DNA from: Chlorops oryzae
Taxonomy: Eukaryota > Arthropoda > Insecta > Diptera > Chloropidae
Direction of reading: 5' to 3'
DNA: 64,000 nt
NCBI GenBank assembly: GCA_020466095.1
Contig: CM035806.1
Span: forward strand, 61,454,229-61,518,228
This document shows, piece by piece, positions 32,046-45,289 of the stretch. The position numbers and the translations under genes are program-made. The notes under the pieces are model-generated. The model did not search any database and was not told the DNA's origin. It saw nothing but the letters and a program-made list of their open reading frames with translations. Numbering within the stretch: the stretch's first letter is position 1; every line of letters starts with the position of its first letter.

Positions 32046-35000
32046 GTTGTTTTTTCTGTTTTTATTGTCCGTTTTGCTGTGGATTTTCTTGTTGTTGTCC
32101 ATTCGCTCTCCTGGCTGCTACAAATAACTAAGCCGTCCAACGACCAAATTCACATTGTTCCTCAGTTTCGAATCGCACTCAGTTGGACTCACACGATTCG
32201 AGAAAGTATAAGGCGGGTGTCGGTTGGTTCTTTCGACTTGCGCGTATTAAGGGCTGCATTGCCTGAGAAAAACAAAATAAATACAAAAAAAGAAAATAAA
32301 TAAATAAAAATTCAATTAATCCAAGTGAAAAGTAGCAACGTTCATTTTCGGCTCATTCCAGCAATTGAAGTCTCCATCACAAAGTGTTCCCGCATATTGA
32401 AGCGAATCTCTTTCACGTGAAGTCAAAATCAATTTGTTGTAAATACGAAACAAATTCTCACCCTCGGTGTTTTCTGTGGTCAAGCTTCAAACGGAAAAGG
32501 GAAGAAAGAGTTGTTGGGCCTGGGCCCACACACAAAAGAAATGTGCCACCCTTTTTACCACAATGTTTACTATTAACCGAAAGTATTAAGCCTCTGCTCC
32601 CTCCTATCATTCTGCCACAATCTATTATCATGCCACTATGCCTCATCGGATTCTATCCCTAGTGAAACCACCTCAGAAACACCACTCCTATTGCTATTGC
32701 CATTGCCGCTTAAAGTCTATTCGAATGCAGCAAATTAAATGTTATTAAAGTTATTGCATTACTTGCCTAGCTTCATCCCTATCCATGGCCATCCATGTTC
32801 GGTGGCAGGACGATGGCCAGGCCTACAATACTTTATGGGTATTTAAGGTGGTCTCATTCGTTCGTTGCGGTCTTGAAGGACTTATCACTTTTTTGTGGGT
32901 TATTGTCTTAGTGTGTTATGTGCTTAATGGGAACAATCCCTGTTGAAATTAGGGCACAAAAAGGTTCTCTTCTAGTGAAAAAGATCTTCAAATGAATGAA
33001 GAGCTCCATGAGGAAGTCGATTGTTGATACTTCAATAGCGGAAAACTTGATGGAAAACAAACTTTCCATAAGTAGTTCAACAAAAATCCTGCAATCCGTA
33101 AAATTCATTTTTTAAGATACTCTTTTAGCCTTTTTTACTTTTAACCTGCCATCCTTTGGGGTATTTTTTTTTTATCAAAAAAACTCACTTAAAATTGGAA
33201 AAGTATAAGTTAGTTAGATAGACTGACGACATTCATCCAAGTCATTCTTTCTTAGATGCTTAATGAATTTCGAAGATTTTTATTCTCCTTATAAATTTAG
33301 TTCATATCTTGGCTTAAGGAGTTATTTCCACTAAAACTCATTTAGAATTTTCGTTTTTTAATTCCTTGCTTGACCTGGTTCCATTGCAATTTTCATTTAG
33401 GATTTTTTTTTGGAGTTTCGATTTTTGTTCGGAAAATTATTTAAATTGTATGAAGCACGCTTTGAAACTAAAAAAAAAAAAAAAAAAAACACAATTGAAG
33501 GAAATATCGATGAAAGCTCGACAACTTGTAGCATTTTTATCGCATTTTCGCAAAATTCTGAAATATGCTGTCCAAAATACAACACAAAAAAAAACTACAT
33601 GTAAATTAAAGCCGCATTTTTTATGAAAAATTTCGTCAAAACGCTGAAAAGGCCAAATGCGGCTGCAGTGGAAATGGCACCTGAGACCTCTCCCTACTTT
33701 CATCTCAATTGAATATTTGAAATAAATTTCTAAGAGTTCCATTCATGCTCTTTTTGCTCTCATTTTTCCACCTTTCTCATATAATTTTTCTCTTTTTGTC
33801 ACAGCTGTTTCTTCCGATTTGCTCGTTTGCCTGCATGTGAGAAACTACGATTTCGCAAGACACTATTGCATCAGAGAGAACCCCAAACGACCCTTTTTAC
33901 ACCCTCTCCACTTTGAACAAAAGTCAACACATTGACAAGCAACTGTAGCAAGATATTTTCTTATTTTTGACAGTTTTCTTTTGACATTTGTGACACACAA
34001 ATCAATGAAAAAGTGAAAAACGTGAAATTCACGATTTATTTACGCTTTTTTCCGGTCGAATATGTGACGTGTTTGCTCACGTAGGATATCAAGAAAACAT
34101 CTTCTTAGCTATTGTCAAAAAAGCCTTTTTATTAATTAAAACAAATGTGTGTGTTTTTTTTTAAATTTTTTTTTATTGACTCTCAAGAAACGGCTTGAAG
34201 CTCTTTTAAAAACGGCATCGATTAGCAAATAATTTGAATGAAAAAATCTGCATTCAATTACAAAAAAACACAAAAAAACACAAAAAAAAAAAAAAATCAA
34301 AAACCCATATACAATTACTCGAATGAAAGTGTCTTACGAAAGCAAGACCAAAGCATAGGATGAGCATTTCATCAAACTCAGCAGAAATGTCAAATCCTTA
34401 CACATTTAATCATTCACTCACACAGATGTCGACAATCGATTATATGTATATCCGGCACTTTTTTTGGTGTCCGTCCGTTTTCCGTTGTTGATTGCTCCTT
34501 TTCCATTTTTCTGTTGTAGTTTGGTTAAGCTTTTAAAGTTTTTTCTTGCTTTTTTTTTTATAATAAAAATGTCCCAACTGCATAACATAACTGGTGGCGG
34601 TGAGTCATTGTTTATTAGTGTATACGTGAGTATATCGCGTGTAACGTTAACGATTTTTCCGAGAAAAGATCGAATATAAACAAAAAATCGACTTCAAAAA
34701 CCATTTGAAATTGCTTTGAACACTAAAAATTGAAAGACAACATATACTGTCCATATGAATTTGAATTTGAATGAAGCAGTAAGAGTGTAAAAATTCATTT
34801 AAAGATATCACCTTGAGTGCCTGAAAATATGCCTCGAAAATAAAATATCAACCCAATTCAATCGCTGACGTTACGTTTGCTTAAGCTCTTTTTCTTTCTC
34901 GGACCACATGGTTCGATTTCCATTGGTTTCCATGCTGGATAGTGTACATTTTGTGTGTTTCCTTTTTTGCAGCCTTTCTTGTGCGCTTCCTTAATGGTTC

Positions 35001-35100
35001 CATTTAAACCGAATCGAAGTATCGCACACAGTCAGCCGTCAGTCGCATTTTGTTGTCCTTTCAAACACGAAGCTTGAAAATAAGTCACGCGTTCTTGTTG
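31771..35100. other. AT-rich interval with simple repeats only
   Basis: It holds (TTG)n near 32023-32052 and poly(A) near 33467-33490 and 34263-34297. An ATG followed by 11 codons and GTGAGT lies at 34569, but nothing corroborates an exon. No TIR pair was found. Confidence 0.4.
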
Positions 35101-35115
35101 ATTGAGAAATTCACG

Positions 35116-35165
35116 ATTGTTTTGTTGTTGTTGTTGTTGTGTCGTTGTTGTTGTTGTTGTGGTTT
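35116..35165. repeat. (TTG)n microsatellite
   Basis: TTGTTGTTG runs interrupted by GTGTCG. A (GAAATC)n-like hexamer tract follows at 35290-35330. Confidence 0.8.
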
Positions 35166-35330
35166 TTGTTATAGTTGGTTTTGGTTTTTCGTATTTTAAT
35201 GTTAAATATTTCCTGCTTGCTTCTATTATATACAGGTTGACCCATCGACCAATTTTCTACTTGACGAGAGAGCGGTTTTTGGGAAACGAAACCGAAATCG
35301 AAATCGAAAACGAAAACGAAGTCAAATCGA

Positions 35331-36260
35331 AATAATTACATAAGCATGCACGTACGGAAAATCAAAATCGAACGAAGTTTCTATTTTCTTCTTTCATTTC
35401 ACTGTCTTCGAGTGGCTTAAAAAAGTTTTCAAGTATTCAAGTATATTCATTTCTTTCCACACTTCAACCGAATGATAATGTGGCTAGGAAATTGTGGTAA
35501 AAGCCATTGAGAACGAAAACCTTTTATAAAAAAATCCAATTGCTATCAAAATTTTCAAAAATGAAGAGCACATCTTTTAGTATTTCATTCGTTTGTCAAT
35601 GTATTTTTCAATGAAGAAAGTGGCTTTCAAATCAACGAGCAAATTTTCTTATGGAAAGGTAAGAGCATAATAGTTAAAAAATATAACAACAAAACGAAAA
35701 TGCAAAAAGCAAAATAAAAAAAAAAATAAAAAAAAAAATTAAAAATAACAACAACCGAAGAAACCAGCATTAACATGCAGTTTTAATATAGAATTTCTTA
35801 CTGGATCCCGTTCCAATTTCGTGGGCTCATTGACACATCATACACTGCCAGTCAGTCTGTTTTTGTTCGGTTAATTAATATAGACATACATAATAATACC
35901 GGGGAGGGAATTTTCCGATAGCGCGGTGTGAAAAGTTTTAGATCCGTTTGGAATTTAATTATTCTCAAATCGAAAGGCTGAATGATTTACATACATAAGT
36001 ACATAATATACATAGGCGAATTGGCATGGCCTGACTACAATCCGAAGATTGGGCAAGAAATCGACATCTGGACTGGAGGCTTACCAAATCCGCGAAGCGA
36101 GTTTATAAGTCTTCGGCATCCGATCTCGGCTATTGGATCAAACCGGAAAGTTCTTGAAAATTGTAATGGTAGATTACGCAAGGGTGTATTACAATAGTGG
36201 GAAGAAAAAGAAACGCGTCAAAATGGGATATTTCGCTGAAATTGGTGCCTAGGTTTACAT
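35331..36260. other. No supported feature
   Basis: AT-rich with short poly(A) tracts. The frame at 35982-36197 reads without obvious bias but matches nothing I know. Confidence 0.35.
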
Positions 36261-36365
36261 ATAAAGTAGTGTTGCAACGGATAGTGTATCCGGCCGAATG
36301 CCGGATACTGGATATCTGGCTGGTTGCCTGGCCGGATAACCGGATATCCGGCTGCCGGTTATTAA
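36261..36365. repeat. CCGGATA/TATCCGG palindromic cluster
   Basis: CGGATA, TATCCGG and GCCGGATA recur in both orientations. It begins TAGTGTTGCAACGG, a hAT-like start without a visible partner. Confidence 0.5.
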
Positions 36366-36399
36366 TCTTTTTTGTTATATATTTGGTGGGGTATATATA

Positions 36400-36606
36400 G
36401 GGTGGGAGGGGGGAGGAAGCGAGGGAGGCTGGGAGGTTGGGAGAGAGACGAAGAGAAAGAGAGAGAGAGGGAGAGGTTGAGCAAGAGGGAGAGGGAGGTA
36501 GGGAGAGAGAGAGAGAGAAGGATGGTGTGAGAGAGTGAGGGAGGAAGAGAGAGGGAGAGAAGGATGGAGAGAGAGAGTGAGTGATTGACTGAGAAAGAGA
36601 GTGAGA
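36400..36606. repeat. GA-rich low-complexity tract
   Basis: GAGAG, GGGAGG and AGAGAGAG blocks over about 200 bp. Open frames across it are artefacts of the composition. Confidence 0.85.
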
Positions 36607-38929
36607 AAATAATTCAATTTAAAGTTAGGCTGTTAAAAATAGCAAAATCACCAAATGAAATATAACCAACGGAAAAAAAATTCTTAAATTTAATTAATTA
36701 ATCAAATACAACCTTTCGACATATAATTTAAAAACACATTAAACTAAAGAAACCGCAAATAACCTTCGGATAGGTGTATCAAATAAAAAGAATATTGAAT
36801 ACGTAGACGATTTTCAAAAAAAAAAAAAAAAAAAAAAACCTGCCATCGGGCATAAATCCTAAAGTACATATAACAAAATTTAACTGATTCGATGGTCAAT
36901 CGTATTCAATTGAAGAGCGCAGCCGAATGCAAATACTAATTACATGCGAAATAAATGGGTACAATGAGGCCAAATAAATACGATGTAAGTAAACATATCT
37001 ATGTATGTATGGTTTTACATAGGCACATATACATATGTACAATGTATATTCTCTATGTTTATGTACAATATTATGAACGAAAAAGATATGCTGAGAAGAA
37101 AACTGTGTATATGGAATATCATATCCTCAATTTAACTCACTGCAGCTGACATGGCATTTGATTTTAACAATATAACTGACGTGGCGCCTACCAGACGTCT
37201 CATTTCTAAACTGATTTTCCTCTTCAAATTCCTAATTGAAATGTTGTTGGCCTTATTTCTTTTAAGAACAGAAAGTTTTCAATCCAGAAAAGGAAAGATA
37301 TTTGAAATAAAAAGCATTTTTTAAGAATTCACAAGGATCAAAAGTTCGGATTTTACAAAAGGACGCGGAATTTTCTTTTTCGTGGACTTTCTGTCAGGAT
37401 ACGACATCAACTGCAGAGGGTTAATATGTATATTTAACTGAAAATTCGCTCTACACAATTCAAGACATATAGACTTTAGAAAAACATTTTTGTTTTGCTG
37501 ACAAGCAACGCACGGGGAGAAGGAAAAACGCTCCCATATTACATCGCCACGGCCCCGTAGCCTACAACAAAAAAAATATTTCACTCTCGTGTCTTACTGT
37601 GGAAACCCCGTTAAATATATTTAAGATATTTAAGATGGTGTTTTTTTTTTATCTATTTCTACTTTTCATTCGTATTAGAGTAATTTTTTTTTTTTGTAAT
37701 CAGTATCTAACAATTGCTCTCTGATGTTAATTTAAACACATTTCCGCTTAATTTTTAAATGGTTTACTACTATTGTTTATTCCTGAACGAACATGAATAC
37801 GAGTTTTCCGTGTATAATTAAACAGATTTCCTTAGAAATTCATTTATAGTTCAACGACCTTGTCAACGAAGACATCACTCAATGTGACATGAAAATTTAT
37901 ATCCCAGTCAATTTGTTATACGAGACAAATAGCTCTGCGATTTCAGTTCTCAGTATAATTCTGTCAATTAAAAAAATATTTATTCAAAAATTATGCTTCT
38001 GAATAAAACTGATGATGATGATCCAAACGATTACTAAATGAAATTTCAATTTGTCAATTGAACAACAATTTGTCGCGTGTTTTTTTTCTTTATCTGTATT
38101 CATATATTCACACGTCTTCGGTTCATTACCAACAGATTTATTGACAGTTCGAGCTTTGTATGTTCCTTAAAGTGCCACGGCCACGTTACGACATGAAGCT
38201 TAATATACGATAGCGAATGTGCGTTAGTGTAATGATAGTGACGACGCTGGGAAGACGATCCCGTCGTAGAAAAAATCGCTTAGATTGTGATTACTTCTAC
38301 ATTACTGGCTGGCTTGAATGAATTCGCAACGTTGCCGGCCATGAGGGATGAATTCTTCGGTCAAGTGGAATTTTCACAGCGTCCGCATGGCATTGCGGAT
38401 AAAAATGCTCATATGATTTATTTTATAGTCTAAAGCTATCTCAGAAGAGCCTTTAGAGCGCAGTGTGAACCTTTGGAAATTCTTAAATGATTTATTTATT
38501 TATTACGCAAAAATTGAAATATTTATTAAAATCCTTAATATTTGGTTTTAGTCTTCTTTTCATTCAAAGAGTAAAAGGCTATCACAAGTTTTGGTCGATT
38601 GAGATTGAGGAACCTTGTTTCAAAATAAGCGGATATTTTCCAATGAAAAAGTGAGAATTTGACAGTCCATTCAGTTTTTTCCTACGAAACAGTAGGTACC
38701 AGACAACCGCTTCTAAATTTAACTTTATCCGCGTCCGGCATCGATCTTCACATGAAGACGAATAATGAATCACGCATACTACATGTCGTTGCGATCGTAC
38801 TGGACGGCGCGCCGCCGCAGCGGTGCACTAAGCTATGTAGAACCGTTGGCCGGGGGGTCTTAGAAAAACCTCATTACAAGATGCTGGGTGTCAATCGGGA
38901 CGACTCGTCTATGAAAAATGAGTGAAAGA
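36607..38929. other. No supported feature
   Basis: AT-rich interval with poly(A) at 36818-36838. I see no paired inverted repeat, RNA-like fold or coding signature. Confidence 0.4.
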
Positions 38930-39334
38930 GAGCAAGATGGGAGAGAGCGAGAAAGAGGGAGATAGAGAGAGAGATACCCTGTAGAAGATTGAAGGTAAAT
39001 TGGGGTCATACCGAATAATCCTCGAATATAGGAAAAGGAACTAATAAACTAGTAGAGACACCGACTTTGCTCAAACATGAATGATATCTATTTACTGTCA
39101 GATCTCTCAGTGGCGTAGATATTTCTGTGCGCTGGCGAAAAAATTTGAAAGAAAGCAAAGAACCGAAAAATAGAAAGAACATTTTAAGGAGAAAGAAGGC
39201 TTCGCTAATGCTGTCTCAGAACTTCGTGCAAAAACTTTTTCAAAAATGTTTATGAATTTTAAGTTTTCTTTGTTATTTTTTTGCTTTTTTCCTCCAAGGA
39301 TTTCATGTTTAATTACGGATTAATAAAGAAAGAT

Positions 39335-39418
39335 CGACGTTCGCCTGGGTTAGGAATTGAGCCCTGACCCTTCGGATCGCGAGCTACAAGCGATACCCAC
39401 TGAGCTGCCGGGCCGCTC
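39335..39418 (-). repeat. tRNA-derived SINE head
   Basis: On the minus strand, CAGCTCAGTGGGTATCGC acts as box A and GGGCTCAATTCC as box B. The downstream GGCGAACGTCGATCTTT is shared in outline with the head at 52168-52242 (GGCGAAGGTCGATTTTT), so they belong to one family. Confidence 0.65.
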
Positions 39419-39536
39419 ACCGTTCTGTTAACGTATTACTTACCTACATATTTATATCAAATGTACTGAATTGGTACCGTTGGCTCTAATTCTGCATTAG
39501 TTCAAACGCGAGTAGCGATTTTTCAATGACAACACA

Positions 39537-40525
<989 letters not shown>

Positions 40526-41590
40526 AAGAAGGAGAGTGTAGGACTAAGGCGGGGCGTTGGATGGAGGAGGGAAAAATGCTGAAATGCAAGCATAATCTTG
40601 TGCGATTTACGGCGCACGCCCCAATGACATTGCAAAGTTGCGTTGCAGGTTTTTTTTAACATTACGCGTTGTGCGTATTTGCATACGTCAGTTTTGTATA
40701 TGTTTTAATTCATTGCAAGCACTTTGACTTTGGGTCGCTACTTGCCATACGATACGACTTCATATGTGCCATACCATGAGCATGCATATGTATGTAAATA
40801 ACCACACTGCACATCAGTTTGTCTACAGTCGCACAGTGGTGAACACAGTGTGATGATATAACCGTTTGCAAATGCTTACCTCTGGCAATGTTATACGTGA
40901 GCTTAGATGTCATTTAATTATAATTATTGAATTAAAAACTAATCGAATTGATTACTGTTGAGTATGAATTAAAACAATTTCAATTTTTTCCAATTTAACA
41001 GCATCGATCGTTGAGGTTATTGAATATTTATTTATTTAAATATTTTTAGTGATACCTTTTTTTTTTAAAGTTGTTTTAATTGAGTGGGAATACTCTGCTA
41101 TTATCTTTTTATTGTAGAATGAAATTTAATTGCATTCGAGAATCGCTTAAAGTGTAAATGATTTTGGGTAATTAGGTTCTAATGGAATCTTTGGATGTAA
41201 ATGATTCTTGACGGAAGAAGCGGTTGTTCGAAAATCACGAGATTGTTTCTTTTTTTTAAATGAAACATTGTTGTAAATGTTGCGCGTTTTATTCTGACGG
41301 CTTAAGCTGAGAACACACCATATCAAATGAAACGAAACGAAACCGAAACAAAACGTTTTTAAAAACAACAGTCCATTGTGCCTTATGAACGAAACGGTTT
41401 TGACTAAGAAGAAAAGGTTTTCTCTTGAGTCCAGTGTCTTGACTGACGAAACGAAAACGTTTTCTTACGTTTCGTTTGATCCGGTGCGTTCTCATCCTTA
41501 GTTAGTCACGATGGAACATGAATGAATATTTTGCCTCTCTATGAAAATTAAAAAAAAAATCCATAAATGTTTATACTCAAGTCGACGTCA
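40526..41590. other. No supported feature
   Basis: AT-rich sequence. CACAGTGG near 40837 resembles a Transib end but has no partner. Confidence 0.4.
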
Positions 41591-41591
41591 G

Positions 41592-42034
41592 TACCGTGGT
41601 TGGTTAAGATGCGAACTTACGCAGCGAAAGGCTCTGGGTTCCACTCCCAGCTGAGGTCGTGGAAGTTAGTTTCGTTTCTTCGGCTTCTGTTGTTTTTTTT
41701 GTTTTCCCATTATTCGTGTTATCACAATGTGCCCATGTGAGACCGAAGTGTGTCACCCTTGGTAGCAGCCACACTAACCTAACCTTACCTAACCTATCCT
41801 AACGTAACCTAACCTAACCTAACCTAACCTAACCTAACCTATAACCTAACCTAACCTAACCTAACCTAACCTAACTACCTAACCTAACCTACAACCTAAC
41901 CTAACCTACTACCTAACCTAACCTAACCTAACCTAACCTAACCTAACCTAACCTAACCTAACCTAACCTAACCTAACCTAACCTAACCTAACCTAACCTA
42001 ACCTAACCTAACCTAACCTAACCTAACCTAACCT
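41592..42034 (+). repeat. tRNA-derived SINE with expanded (TAACC)n tail
   Basis: The head has GTGGTTGGTTAAGATGCG and box B GGTTCCACTCC at 41637-41647. The body continues CCCATTATTCGTG, then GAAGTGTGTCACCC and GCAGCCACACTAACCT. The tail is the pentamer array at 41774-42034. The minus-strand copy at 53845-54010 shares the same body end and a short TAACC tail. Confidence 0.75.
41774..42034. repeat. (CCTAA)n array, complement of TTAGG
   Basis: About 52 pentamers over 261 bp with a few interruptions (TTACCT, ACGTAACCT, CTACAACCT). The unit equals the canonical insect telomere repeat, but it starts immediately at a SINE tail. Confidence 0.9.
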
Positions 42035-42164
42035 ACTCATCTATGTATGTACATATATTCAAAATATTCAAAAATGCCATTGATATCTGTACAGCTTTAA
42101 GATTGTTTACATTGTAAACTTTACAGATAAGTACTACGTACTTATGTGATAAAAAAAAAAAAAC

Positions 42165-42310
42165 GGTGTTATAGTCAGTGGGCACTGAAAATACAATACC
42201 CGACACAGATAAATAAAAATATTAATGTACATATTTATTTGGATATCTTTAGTTAATCAAGTCCAAGGACCACGCCCATTTAGAAAAATTCTGAAGCGCT
42301 TTTCATGAGC
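42165..42310 (+). mobile_element. DINE/mini-me-like fragment
   Basis: GGTGTTATAGTCAGTGGGCAC, then ATACAATACCCGACACAG and CCACGCCCA, parallels the start of the 27883-28568 copy. Confidence 0.5.
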
Positions 42311-42990
42311 ATTAAAGAAATTCTAGATTTTATCAAAATGTCTCTGAAATATCTTAGGAAATATTATATGACTTTTTATCGAACCCCTTGTAGGAAGTAC
42401 TGGAAGTATCTAGAAGTACTCCTGCTAATGGCCCAACAGATCCTTTCAGCAATAATTGCTTCCTTTTGGGAAAATCAATTTTTTCATCTCTCAGGTTACT
42501 GAGCCTCAATGATCTGCAATCAATCACTGTTATTGTTGACCTCCATTACAATAACAAAAGCAGTAAAAGAAAAACTAAGCCATATGATCTCGAGTGAGGC
42601 ATTCTGTTCTATAGTTTAAAATTCGCACTTCGCACTTCGCACTTTTCCATCCCCGTAAACGGTTCTTTCTCCAAAATCGTGAACAAATAAATTAACTTTT
42701 TGGCAATAATATTTGTCTAGATTTATTGCTGGAGTCGTTGTGGTAGCGTTTGCTTTTGTTATTTTTAAGGGGCTTGCGTGCTTCTTAAATTATGTATATT
42801 TTTTTACGGGTTTCAGTTTGTGCTGTTCAAGTTGCCATTATAAATGTGGTTCTGAGAAATCGTTATGTCCAGGCCCGTAGGTATGCATTTCAGGCCAGGG
42901 GGAAACTTTATCTTCGGGAACCCTTTCAACATTAATAAAATCGCGAATCCACAAAGAGACCCAAATAGCAAAATATATGGAAAACAAATC
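42311..42990. other. No supported feature
   Basis: AT-rich. CAGGCCCGTAGG at 42875 resembles a hAT end without a partner. Confidence 0.35.
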
Positions 42991-43066
42991 AGTTTTTCCC
43001 TATTTTGAGCTCAAATATTTGGTTTTCTTGACCTAAACAAGGAAATATGTTGCCGATTCGTCGAAA

Positions 43067-44188
43067 GTGGCGAATAGTGATGCCCGATATTCCGGAAAAG
43101 TATCGATATTTGCGTATCGATGGAATCGTTCTTCGAAACATCGATACGCAAAAAAATCTAAATAAATAGCTCCGATATGTTGATATCGATATTATTTTAT
43201 GGTCCGGCTTAGACTAGGCAAATTCTTCATTGAAGAGTCATTCTATTGAGGCCTTCTACACTAGGCAATTTTAGTTGCGCATCTCGCGAGTTTGTGGGAG
43301 AGACGAGGTACGGGGAAGGTAAGGGAAAAATTTCTGTCGCGAGTTGCTCGTACAGGCAATTTTGTGCGATACGCTTTTTGCATCTCTTTCTTACTTTCAA
43401 ACGTGAAAGTGGCGTCGGGGTTGTAGTTTACGATCGCGCAACTCGAGTTTCTGGCCCAATGTAGACACGAAAGCAACTCCAAAAGAGAATTCGATATGAG
43501 TTGCGCAACTAAAATTGTGTAGAAGGCCTCATTTATTGGCGAGAAGGCGACAATCGATTACGCCGAAAAATAGGACAACTCTTCAACTAAGAATTTGCCT
43601 AGTCTAAACTGGGCCTATAAGACAATTGGATTGGAAAACAATTGTTGGTGGCTTGAGACGCGCTGGTATTTAATAAGAAAGCTTTTTCTTTCCGCCACTA
43701 GTCCCTCGCCAGCGAAAATTGTTGTTCTACCATTTTTAGAAATATAAATAAAACATCTTATTCTCGTCTAAGTTGTATTGAGTTTTTATTAATTTTCTAT
43801 TATACAGGGCGGGGCAGGACTTCCTGCCCTATTGGAAACTAGGCATAAAAGCGCAAAGAAGACACTTGGCCCCTTCTGGGGTTTTCTTAAAGAATTTCCA
43901 AACAGAACTCTTTGGAGGCACTTTTAAATAAGATCATCGAGTTTATTCCTGATCAATAAAATTGAATAGAATAAAAATACTTACTACTTCTTCAGAAAAA
44001 AGCGTCACGATGCATCACCAATAAATTTTCGCGCGAATTAGGGCAGCGACTTTTTCTGATATCGTGCTTTTTCTTATCGATATGATGATATATCAATGTT
44101 GTAAACATCGATGAAAAATATCGAATATCAAAGAAAAAAACATCGATATGAAAAATATCGATGAATATCGTGCATCACTAGTGGCGAA
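43067..44188. mobile_element. hAT-like non-autonomous element
   Basis: The body is 43075-44180 (1106 bp). Ends are TAGTGATGCCCGATATTC and, inverted, TAGTGATGCACGATATTC, with an 8-bp duplication GTGGCGAA at 43067-43074 and 44181-44188. It is rich in ATCGAT/ATATCG near both ends. It contains two concentric inverted repeats at 43203-43612. Confidence 0.85.
43203..43612. repeat. Two concentric inverted repeats
   Basis: Outer arms contain TTAGACTAGGCAAATTCTT (about 43209 and 43590). Inner arms contain GAGGCCTTCTACAC and AATTTTAGTTGCGCA (about 43250 and 43500-43531). They look like one MITE inside another; target duplications are unclear. Confidence 0.6.
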
Positions 44189-44227
44189 TAGAATGGAAGT
44201 CGATTGGCCCGAAATAATTGGAGTAAC

Positions 44228-45246
44228 TAAGGCAAGCGATACACTCCTTGCAATCAAAAAAGGCCGGTTTGTTTAGACTACGTGCAATAAATTACGTGAA
44301 ATTGGGCGGGGAGTGGATTTCATGCAAGTTACGCGCATATTGCTTGCAATCGTTGCATGTACTGTATACACACTTGTTGACCGGGAGATGTACTTTTTCC
44401 GCTTAAATAACTTCGAATTTATTCCATTCATTTATACGCTCACGCTGAATTGTACAGAGATATTAACACTAATGCAGATAGTTAAAGTACAATGTGGAAA
44501 TGTGGTATAAATCAGCAATTATTTCCGCGGAAAAAAGTACATCTCCCGGTCAAAAATAAATTAAATGGTCACTATAAATATACAGCCTTTTCTTCTTTTT
44601 AGCATTTTCTATTCCGGCTGAGGCCAGGGTCTACTCTTCCCGGTACCGTTCTCCATTTCTTGCTTTTTGGAGCATCCGGTTCACATAGGCCAACTGCTTC
44701 TAAATCCTATCTGAGTGCATACAACCATATCTTTTTTAGGCGCCCCTTTGGCCATGTATGGTACCTCGAGTAACAATCCTTTTTTGCAATGGCTGCTTCG
44801 TGGGCCCGCAATACATGTCCATACCATCGGAGTCGTGCTTTTCTCATTTCCGCAATAAGCGCAACATCTTATTTGGAAAGAATCGTATCATTTCCGATAT
44901 TTTCGAAACACGAGATCCCGAAACACTTTTTAAACGTGAAGTGCGCAATCTAGTTTGCTATCATTCTGAACTGACAGTGCTCGTTTTTTGTTTCAAACGT
45001 TTTTCATTGCATGCGAACGATTGCTCAATTCCAACGAGTTGGAAATGCGCAACGAGCAACACGCAATCAGCAAAAATCATCAAAAGCGATGCAATAGTTG
45101 CATGCAATATTGCTCGCAATCTGAATATTTTCAAAAACGGGATACTGTATACACTACGTGCAACGCGTAATCGTGCAATAATTGCGCATTCCATACAACC
45201 CGGCAGCGATTTCGTGCAATCATGCTATAGTGTATCGCTTGCCTAA
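44228..45246. mobile_element. PIF/Harbinger-like element with a paralogous empty site
   Basis: The body is 44231-45243 (1013 bp). Inverted ends are GGCAAGCGATACACT and the target is TAA on both sides (44228-44230, 45244-45246). The uninterrupted sequence TTAATAAGGCATATTT at about 54222 supplies the empty site. Inside are a nested ~177-bp MITE at 44377-44553 (ends TTGACCGGGAGATGTAC) and an RTE fragment at 44592-44870. No transposase is seen. Confidence 0.8.
44592..44870 (-). pseudogene. RTE-clade LINE fragment
   Basis: Minus-strand reading gives EMRKARLRWYGHVLRAH, then WPKGRLKKIWL, an in-frame stop and DLEAVGL. This is the same C-terminal RTE segment as at 25083-25403 but more diverged, so the two come from different elements or ages. 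Confidence 0.75.
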
Positions 45247-45289
45247 GGCATATTTATTTCAAGTCAGTGAATTAAAAAATTAGGGAAAA

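Larger units (their letters stand above)
43008..45284. repeat. Interrupted copy of the 45.4/54.0 kb repeat
   Basis: Pieces 43008-43074, 44189-44230 and 45247-45280 join in order to match 45553-45660 and 54180-54255 (CTAAACAAGGAAA, GAATGGAAGTCGATTGGCCC, GCATATTTATTTCAAGTCAG). A hAT-like and a PIF/Harbinger-like element split them. Confidence 0.75.

Noticed and set aside
32161..32240. Core promoter (TCAGTT initiator and TATAAG)
   Set aside because: Spacing and order do not fit a fly promoter and no transcript follows.
34569..34606. First coding exon with GTGAGT donor
   Set aside because: Eleven codons and a donor-like hexamer are expected by chance; no partner exon or homology.
40834..40855. 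Third Transib end (CACAGTGGTGAACAC)
   Set aside because: Single short match without an inverted partner or 5-bp repeat.
41774..42034. True telomere or telomere-fusion site
   Set aside because: The array begins at a SINE body end and a shorter tail occurs on a sibling SINE, so tail expansion explains it.
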